Shown one piece after another: positions 60,234 through 64,000 of a DNA stretch of 64,000 bases. The stretch is from SCBR16-9 sp964537975 (GTDB taxonomy: Bacteria; Hydrogenedentota; Hydrogenedentia; Hydrogenedentales; SCBR16-9): positions 69,648 through 133,647 of the forward strand of contig CAZIDP010000007.1 in the NCBI GenBank assembly GCA_964537975.1, given 5' to 3'. Numbering within the stretch: position 1 is the first letter of the stretch; each line of letters opens with the position of its first letter. A program made the translations under genes and the position numbers. The notes beneath the pieces were generated by a model. That model saw nothing but the letters and a program-made list of their open reading frames with translations, searched no databases and had not been told where the DNA came from.

Positions 60234-61617
60234 TACTGTGGGTATGTTGCTGGTGCTTACCCAGGCCTGTTTGGGTGCTTCAGAATTTTTTGCGCAATCC
60301 ACCTTGGGGTCGGCATACGACCGGTTATATCCTGCCATAGGTCTGTTGACCTTTTCATCGGAAATAACCAATCCTAACACCGGTGAGATTATTCGACGTG
60401 ACAACAACGCGCTGGGACTGGTCGTTTCTTCTGACGGCCTGGTCATGACGCACGGACATCTGGTACTTGAAAATTCTCAACCTTTCAATATACGGCTGAC
60501 ATTGGGTATTGGCTCAGGAAATGAGCAGCGATTCGATGCCGTGTTACTGGAAAAGCCCTCTGACGTGAATGTGGCGTTTCTACGGCTTCAATCTGATGAA
60601 CCATTGAACCTCCCATATGTACAATTTGCAACGAACAGTAATTTAAACTTAGGGACACCAGTAACCGTCATGGGCTTACTTGGAGATACCCTGGATTATA
60701 TTCCCGCGATTCTGGAAGGGCGTGTCGGTGCCGTGTTGGAAAAACCACGATTGACCTATTGCCTGGATATTCAAGTTCGGTTTGGCTATGTAGGTGGGCC
60801 GGTAATTAACACTGCCGGGGCAGTTATCGGGGTGATTGGATTTGATCTCAGTCCGAATGAAGGCGGCGATCTCTATATTCGCAGCGGGCACCCGTTGATT
60901 TTTCAGTCAGAATTATTCCAACGTTATATAGCCTCTCCACCCGGTACCGATGAAGAGCAGGTAGTAACTGAAGAAGCCTGGCTTGGTGTATATACGCAAC
61001 CACTCACGGATGACTTTGCCACCTATTGGGAACTGGAAAAAACAGGTGGTTTAATTATCAGCACCGTTGTAGCAGGTTCTCCTGCGGCAAATGCTGGCCT
61101 GCAACCTGGCGATGTTATAGTAGCATTCAATGAAATTCCTATTCGTGCCAAATTGGACCGGGAAGTGTTGGGATTCACCCAACTGGTACGTGAGGCAGGA
61201 GCAGGCCAGGAAACCAATATAGTTATTGTTCGAAACGGCGAGCGACAAGAAAAGACCATTCTCTTGGGTACAAGGCCTATTATGGCACGTGATGCCGAAG
61301 AGTTTGAAGACCCCATCTTTGGGCTCACCGTACGCGAACTCACCACAGACGTACGCATAGCTTTGAACTTGTCTGAAGATGTTCAAGGTGTCATTGTACG
61401 ACGTGTTCGTTCCGGCAGTGTTGCGCAACTCGCACGCATGCGCCCGGGAGTGATCATCCTCACACTGGGTAATTTCCCGACACCAACATTACTCGATTTT
61501 CAGGAAGCGGTCGAACGTGTACAAGAAGAACGGCCAAATGAAGTAGCTGTTTTTGCCCGTTTTGGTAATGCGACCGGGTTTTTCCGCCTGGAGCCACGGT
61601 GGGGAACAAATGAGTAG
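60220..61617 (+). CDS. HtrA-like pseudoprotease with PDZ domains
   Basis: 465 aa with the same S1C-PDZ-PDZ layout as the preceding gene but a different sequence. His80 and Asp115 are kept (MTHGHLVL, PSDVNVAFL), but the Ser position of GNSGGP is occupied by Val191 (FGYVGGPV), so it should be proteolytically inactive. PDZ1 at about 275-350 (VVAGSPAANAGLQPGDVIVAFNEIP) and PDZ2 at about 385-450 (GSVAQLARMRPGVIILTLG). Likely scaffold, inhibitor or partner of the active protease. Start ATG 60220 with GAAGAAGGAG 9 nt upstream, overlapping the previous stop by 14 bp. Its signal segment lacks the usual N-terminal Lys/Arg; a start at 60145 would supply them but has no site. Confidence 0.88.
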   Translation: MLLSNTVGMLLVLTQACLGASEFFAQSTLGSAYDRLYPAIGLLTFSSEITNPNTGEIIRRDNNALGLVVSSDGLVMTHGHLVLENSQPFNIRLTLGIGSGNEQRFDAVLLEKPSDVNVAFLRLQSDEPLNLPYVQFATNSNLNLGTPVTVMGLLGDTLDYIPAILEGRVGAVLEKPRLTYCLDIQVRFGYVGGPVINTAGAVIGVIGFDLSPNEGGDLYIRSGHPLIFQSELFQRYIASPPGTDEEQVVTEEAWLGVYTQPLTDDFATYWELEKTGGLIISTVVAGSPAANAGLQPGDVIVAFNEIPIRAKLDREVLGFTQLVREAGAGQETNIVIVRNGERQEKTILLGTRPIMARDAEEFEDPIFGLTVRELTTDVRIALNLSEDVQGVIVRRVRSGSVAQLARMRPGVIILTLGNFPTPTLLDFQEAVERVQEERPNEVAVFARFGNATGFFRLEPRWGTNE

Positions 61618-62335
61618 TGGTGTGATTAATATTGCACATATTTCCAAGCACTCCGGCAGCTTGCTCCAGAAGCTGTCGGAGAAGCTTTACACATTCCAGT
61701 TTGTTTTATTGCTAGTTATTCTGGCCGGATGTACCCCACGCTCTGATCATGATGAAGTACTGTTGATTCAGGCCCATACCCAAGGTCAAGAAGACCGCTG
61801 GGGTCAGGTTACACCATTGGCCCGAATACTGTTGTTACAACACCCACACCATCCTGTCGGACACTTTCTTTTGGGAACAAGTTATGCCCGCGTTGCCAAT
61901 CCTTATATCGTGGCAGCAGAAGGTGAACTCAATATTGCGTTAAATTCTTTTATAGCATTGGAAGAAGCAGAACAGCAAGACATCCTGGGGCCATTAAATG
62001 CCATTTATACTCCAGAAACTTTTATTGCGACTATTTATACAGAGCTTGCCCGATTGCACATGCGTATTTTTCACCAGGGTACTTCATACCGTATTCCTCC
62101 GCATATTTTACGACAGCATATGGAACGTGCATTGCTGTTTGTAGAAGACGGCATAGTGCTGGACCCCAACTCCAAGACACTGCAAATGATGCAGGAAACA
62201 CTGCTGGCCATATTGCAGGAAAAACCATTACCGGAGTGGGATGATAATTATAATCGTGTCCCGGATACAGAATCAGAGCCTGATGGTTCGACATCCCTTC
62301 CGGAACCAGAGCCACACAACGGGACATATATTTAA
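61610..62335 (+). CDS. Envelope lipoprotein, unknown
   Basis: 241 aa. Signal segment FVLLLVILAGC gives a lipobox with Cys41; the rest is largely helical (paired helices such as EGELNIALNSFIALEEAEQQD and LARLHMRIFHQGTSYR suggest TPR-like repeats) with a Pro/Glu-rich C-terminal tail. Its ATG overlaps the pseudoprotease stop (8 bp), so it is translationally coupled and probably a partner of the protease/pseudoprotease pair. No enzyme motif seen. Confidence 0.8.
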   Translation: MSSGVINIAHISKHSGSLLQKLSEKLYTFQFVLLLVILAGCTPRSDHDEVLLIQAHTQGQEDRWGQVTPLARILLLQHPHHPVGHFLLGTSYARVANPYIVAAEGELNIALNSFIALEEAEQQDILGPLNAIYTPETFIATIYTELARLHMRIFHQGTSYRIPPHILRQHMERALLFVEDGIVLDPNSKTLQMMQETLLAILQEKPLPEWDDNYNRVPDTESEPDGSTSLPEPEPHNGTYI

Positions 62336-62416
62336 TCTTGTAAAACCTGCATATTATTTTGAAGGAATGCTTTGCAGAAACCATGCGTTTTGTCCTTTAA
62401 AGGAGGACAAATCAAT

Positions 62417-63853
62417 ATGCGTTTATTTTGCACACTTCAAGTAATCATTTTAACGGTTTTATTAGGTACATTTTTAAATTCACCTGTCATTGCAGAGGAA
62501 CACGCTGCTGCAACGTTGCTGTACCAGCAACACTGCGCGCAATGTCATGGCGCGGATTTGAGCGGAGGCAGTGCCTCCAGTCTGATTGATGGACAATGGA
62601 TGTATGGTGCCGAGCCTGGGTATATGATTCGTAACACCAAGCATGGTCTACCACACCTGGGCATGCCAGCCTATGAAGAAGCACTCAGTGATTCAGAAAT
62701 TCGTAGTATTATTCAATACATACTCTCCCAAGAACATTCTATAGGCGCAACGCGGCCACCAGTTCCTGATGAATTACAAACCATTGATTATTTATTAAAG
62801 GTGGAAGAATGGGTAGATGGACTGGAAATCCCTTGGGCTATTGACTTCATGGACTCACGTACCGCGCTCATTACAGAACGTCCAGGGCCTGTTCGTCTGG
62901 TTGTTGATGGCGTGATGAATCCAGAACCTGTTCAAGGAACTCCGGAAGTATTGCATGAAGGCCAAGGCGGCATGATGGATGTAGCGGTTGACCCGGATTA
63001 TGATGAAAATGGGTGGATTTATCTGGCCTACAGCCACGCACTTGAACCAGACGCAAACGATCCCCGGCCTCCTGCGATGACCCGTATCGTGCGTGGGAAA
63101 ATTCAAGATGGGCATTGGGTAGAGCAGCAGGTGATATATGAAGCACCCCATGAGACCTACTTGACCACACGGCACCATTATGGTTGTCGTATAGTTTTTG
63201 ACCGCGCAGGCTACCTCTATTTTGCCATAGGTGATCGGGGTATTATGGAACACGCACAGGATTTGAGCCTGCCCAATGGCAAAGTACATCGTATCCATCG
63301 AGACGGTTCAATTCCTGTCGACAATCCATTTGTAAATCAAGATGGAGCACTGCCCACGATTTATTCCTATGGTAATCGCAATCCCCAGGGCCTTTCGATA
63401 CATCCGGTCACGGATGAGTTGTGGGAAAGTGAACATGGCCCGATGGGTGGAGATGAGTTGAACCTGATACGTGCAGGTAGAAATTATGGTTGGCCAGTTA
63501 TTTCATATGGACGCAATTATGATGGCAGGATTATTACAGAACTGACCGAGATGGAAGGTATGGAGCAGCCGAATTACTACTGGCGACCATCAACTGCGGT
63601 CTGTCCAATCGATTTCTATCGTGGAGATCAATTTCCACGGTGGCGAAATCATTTACTGGTAGGCGCATTACGCTTTGAGGAAGTGGCTCTGGTGCGTATC
63701 GTAGAAGACCGTATTATTCATGAAGAAGTTATTTTGAAAGGTATGGGGCGTGTACGTGACGTGGCTTCCGGACCGGATGGTGCCATCTATGTCGTACTGA
63801 ATTCACCAGACAAAGTATTGCGTCTTTCCCATGCCCGCGACCGACAATATTGA
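62417..63853 (+). CDS. Exported cytochrome c / PQQ-type sugar dehydrogenase fusion
   Basis: 478 aa with a signal peptide (MRLFCTLQVIILTVLLGTFLNSPVIA). N-terminal class I cytochrome c with haem motif Cys40-x2-Cys43-His44 and a distal Met (HLGMPAYEEALSD). C-terminal six-bladed propeller of the soluble aldose-sugar (PQQ) dehydrogenase/sorbosone dehydrogenase family: VDGLEIPWAIDFM, HEGQGGMMDVAVDP, TTRHHYGCRIVFD, YGNRNPQGLSIHP and GGDELNLIRAGRNYGWP. It would oxidise sugars in the periplasm and pass electrons through its own haem. SD AGGAGG about 10 nt before the ATG; the longer frame starting at 62372 is rejected. Confidence 0.9.
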   Translation: MRLFCTLQVIILTVLLGTFLNSPVIAEEHAAATLLYQQHCAQCHGADLSGGSASSLIDGQWMYGAEPGYMIRNTKHGLPHLGMPAYEEALSDSEIRSIIQYILSQEHSIGATRPPVPDELQTIDYLLKVEEWVDGLEIPWAIDFMDSRTALITERPGPVRLVVDGVMNPEPVQGTPEVLHEGQGGMMDVAVDPDYDENGWIYLAYSHALEPDANDPRPPAMTRIVRGKIQDGHWVEQQVIYEAPHETYLTTRHHYGCRIVFDRAGYLYFAIGDRGIMEHAQDLSLPNGKVHRIHRDGSIPVDNPFVNQDGALPTIYSYGNRNPQGLSIHPVTDELWESEHGPMGGDELNLIRAGRNYGWPVISYGRNYDGRIITELTEMEGMEQPNYYWRPSTAVCPIDFYRGDQFPRWRNHLLVGALRFEEVALVRIVEDRIIHEEVILKGMGRVRDVASGPDGAIYVVLNSPDKVLRLSHARDRQY

Positions 63854-63884
63854 CAAGAGCTACATGTATATAGCAGCAATAAGC

Positions 63885-63918
63885 AAAAAGGAAGAATAGT
63901 ACAGTATTTTTCCTTTTT
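63885..63918 (+). terminator. AT-rich terminator after the dehydrogenase gene
   Basis: Arms AAAAAGGAA and TTCCTTTTT (9 bp) around a 16-nt loop; the right arm supplies the T run. Weak by GC content but correctly placed, 32 nt after the stop. Confidence 0.65.
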
Positions 63919-64000
63919 ACATCTTGGTAACATGACTTCATATATTAAACCCAGATAATGCAGTTTCGGTAGGAAAATTATCACACGAAGTGCTGTAAGT

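Noticed and set aside
1..64000. CRISPR arrays, insertion sequences, prophage or integron
   Set aside because: No regularly spaced repeats, transposase, integrase or phage structural motifs were seen; base composition is even along the window.

Overview
The window is bacterial chromosomal sequence of moderate GC content, coding-dense on both strands, with 49 protein genes, one tRNA, and no rRNA, CRISPR array, transposase or phage gene that I can see. A run of 10 N inside rplL shows that it is a scaffolded draft assembly. The cell is Gram-negative: it has lipid-A-synthase N-domain proteins, Lgt, lipobox proteins and a periplasmic HtrA. An H-X9-DG type-IV prepilin, a CFI-box C-terminus, several InlB/Big/cohesin-like secreted proteins, Gfo/Idh/MocA, DegT, VCBS and PhyH proteins, and a kinase-FGE fusion together suggest the PVC / Hydrogenedentota / Poribacteria-like range. 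That placement is inference from gene content only. Housekeeping promoters look sigma70-like: several TTGACA-N17/18-TATAAT-type matches were found, and many genes start with GTG or TTG behind a clear Shine-Dalgarno.

Layout. 0-2.5 kb: an SDR oxidoreductase converging on two tandem cyclophilins. 2.4-2.9 kb: a 49-aa gene with a very strong ribosome site between two terminators. 3.0-9.5 kb (minus): a 1329-aa secreted multi-repeat protein with its own promoter and a structured leader of about 195 nt, then lgt and a cohesin-like/FN3 protein. 9.7-15.3 kb: a zinc-ribbon/kinase/FGE fusion, a small Smr protein, and a Big_2-repeat lipoprotein with a C25 (gingipain-like) protease domain. 15.5-19.0 kb: a PhyH dioxygenase converging on an EIIA-CBS regulator plus ion-transporter pair. 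19.5-21.7 kb: a type-IV prepilin and a PilT-like ATPase. 21.7-26.2 kb (minus): an envelope glycosylation set of GT39, a double LAB_N protein, GT2 and an unknown secreted protein. 26.4-28.6 kb: groES-groEL with a CIRCE operator.

28.7-31.4 kb (minus): thiG, thiH and a HAD phosphatase. 31.8-35.7 kb (minus): an unknown membrane protein and a GH36-type alpha-galactosidase with an NPCBM domain. 35.7-37.1 kb: rplJ-rplL with promoter, L10-leader and attenuator, separated from rplKA and rpoBC. 37-40 kb: an MFS permease and an HDOD protein. 40.4-43.8 kb (minus): a translationally coupled amine-oxidase/DUF1365/CFA-synthase lipid module behind a near-consensus promoter. 44-49.2 kb (minus): VCBS, Gfo/Idh/MocA, neutral-ceramidase-like and DegT aminotransferase genes. 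49.4-53.8 kb: CbiX, a second PhyH, a CAP-domain lipoprotein, a coiled-coil protein and a nucleoside-hydrolase-like protein. 53.9 kb: tRNA-Leu(CAA). 54.4-58.5 kb (minus): an ACC-deaminase-family PLP enzyme, a GT4 and a polytopic membrane protein. 58.8-63.9 kb: an active HtrA, an overlapping HtrA-like pseudoprotease, a lipoprotein, and a cytochrome c/PQQ-type sugar dehydrogenase.

Most of the content is housekeeping and cell-envelope biology. The parts I consider least ordinary are the structured leader before the giant secreted protein, the protease/pseudoprotease/lipoprotein trio, the EIIA-CBS/transporter pair with its inverted repeats, the kinase-FGE fusion, the 49-aa gene, and the detached rplJL operon.
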